DNA from: Methanobacteriota archaeon
Lineage (GTDB): Archaea > Halobacteriota > Methanosarcinia > Methanosarcinales > Methanoperedenaceae
NCBI GenBank assembly: GCA_018899795.1
Contig: JAHIHJ010000223.1
Location: forward strand, 1-5,856
Direction: 5' to 3'
DNA: 5,856 nt
The notes under the pieces are model-generated. The model was not told the origin of the DNA, made no database searches, and saw nothing but the letters and a program-made list of their open reading frames with translations. Position 1 is the first letter of the stretch; each line of letters starts with the position of its first letter. A program made the translations under genes and the position numbers. Positions 5,036 to 5,856 of the stretch are shown here, one piece after another.

Positions 5036-5856
5036 GAGCATATCCAGCGGACTCTTGATCTTCTTGATCTCCTCGCTCGACACCTGTGTATATATCTGCG
5101 TGGTCTGCAAATTCGAGTGCCCGAGCAGTTTCTGGATCTTCCTGATATCCACTCCGTTCTCAAGCAGGTGCGTTGCGAACGAGTGCCGGAGCGTGTGCAC
5201 ATGCACATCTTTTTCGATACCGGCGCGCTTTGCAGCAGTCTTTATCGCATACTGGATGCCGCGGGTAGACATTTTTTTTCCATTTACTAAGAAAATGTAG
5301 CCTTTGGTATTAGATTTAGTATTTTCTATATAATGCAGAAGGTCTTTCTTGAAAATTTCTGAAATGATAAAAATTCTATCCTTGGAACCTTTTCCTGAAC
5401 GCACCCAACCAATGCCTTCACTTAAATCAATATTTGAATATTTGAGATTAACGCATTCTGAAAGCCGCAAACCTGTAGAATAGAGAAGCTCAATTATTAA
5501 TTTGTGTTTTGGGTTTTCTGTTTTTTCGATCAAGTTAATTATTTCATTTCTGTTAAGTACAACAGGAAGCTTGTTTGACTTTTTTGGTGTTCTTATATCG
5601 GATAATTTCTTACCCAGCGTTTCGGTGAAAAAGAATTTGAGGGCTGCTTTAATAAGAGCAATAGAAGCATTCGAAAGCGCATCATCTGAAAATTTGAAGG
5701 CGAGATAATCCTTAATGTCGTCTTCTGTGACATCTTCTGGCTGCTTTCTTGTGTATTCAAGGAATTTTTGATTATAAAATAAATACATTTTTATTGTTTG
5801 TTGTGAAAAACCCCTCAATTTCAAATCCGTAGATAATTTCTTCAGACGCTCATCGA
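5033..5856 (-). CDS. Tyrosine recombinase/integrase, XerA-like (N-terminus beyond window)
   Basis: A site-specific recombinase that cuts and rejoins DNA through a phosphotyrosine link. The frame has a TTG at 5824, but it continues open to the window edge with DERLKKLSTDLKLRGFS, a normal SAM-like core-binding N-terminus, so the start lies outside. Counting from that TTG, the core-binding domain is about 1-80 and the catalytic domain about 86-263: R120 in STGLRLSE, K145 in SGKGSKDR, H210-x-x-R213 in HTLRHSFATH, H236 in LLGHSN and the nucleophile Y245 in QIYTQ. All are present, so the enzyme should be active. Composition is split: 5041-5280 is about 51% GC by my count, 5281-5580 about 31%, suggesting a mosaic gene. 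The compact form without an arm-binding domain resembles archaeal XerA and small element integrases; I cannot tell housekeeping from mobile. Its end abuts a palindrome block that may be a recombination site. Confidence 0.9.
   Translation of the reverse strand, partial: DERLKKLSTDLKLRGFSQQTIKMYLFYNQKFLEYTRKQPEDVTEDDIKDYLAFKFSDDALSNASIALIKAALKFFFTETLGKKLSDIRTPKKSNKLPVVLNRNEIINLIEKTENPKHKLIIELLYSTGLRLSECVNLKYSNIDLSEGIGWVRSGKGSKDRIFIISEIFKKDLLHYIENTKSNTKGYIFLVNGKKMSTRGIQYAIKTAAKRAGIEKDVHVHTLRHSFATHLLENGVDIRKIQKLLGHSNLQTTQIYTQVSSEEIKKIKSPLDML

Noticed and set aside
5265..5285. A8 run in the recombinase considered as a programmed frameshift site
   Set aside because: The frame continues uninterrupted through the catalytic tyrosine to a normal C-terminus, so no frameshift is needed.

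Overview
The window looks archaeal, most likely from the Methanosarcinales / Methanoperedens-like methanogens or methanotrophs. This is an inference from AT-rich TATA-type promoters, a TGTACA operator array of the TrpY type in front of trpC, DUF429 and DUF362 proteins of archaeal flavour, and an archaeal XerA-like tyrosine recombinase. Every gene I can support lies on the minus strand, so transcription runs from high to low coordinates.

Layout in transcription order. (1) 5856-5033: a tyrosine recombinase whose start lies beyond the right edge. Its catalytic 3' part is much more GC-rich than the rest. (2) 5035-4959: a block of three CCGTWACGG-type palindromes about 27 bp apart, touching the recombinase stop codon. 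(3) 4851-3398: a two-gene operon, a MarR-type regulator followed after 2 bp by a DUF362 protein with a C-terminal 4Fe-4S motif. (4) 3385-3317: a compact 13-bp inverted-repeat element with an A7/T8 inner hairpin and a G-rich strand (terminator or miniature element), followed by a 16-bp palindrome. (5) 3260-3187: a second copy, in the same orientation, of the CCGTWACGG block. (6) 3128-2446: a small two-segment membrane protein overlapping by ATGA a shortened DUF429 protein. (7) 2424-2376: a TATA box and three TRP-box-like hexamers exactly 10 bp apart. (8) 2359-188: trpC and trpB of tryptophan synthesis, separated by about 165 bp of repeat-containing, hairpin-forming sequence. (9) 187-1: no trpA, only a weak 40-residue ORF and the first codons of a possible further gene.

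The trp part is a conventional biosynthetic operon with a readable repression signal. The right half is accessory in character: a recombinase, duplicated palindrome blocks flanking a regulator/iron-sulfur-protein cassette, and two proteins (DUF429, DUF362) that appear to lack internal segments normally conserved in their families. The least explained signal is the duplicated three-palindrome block at 3187-3260 and 4959-5035. It could be a shared operator for two operons or a recombination/att-like repeat bounding the marR-DUF362 module.
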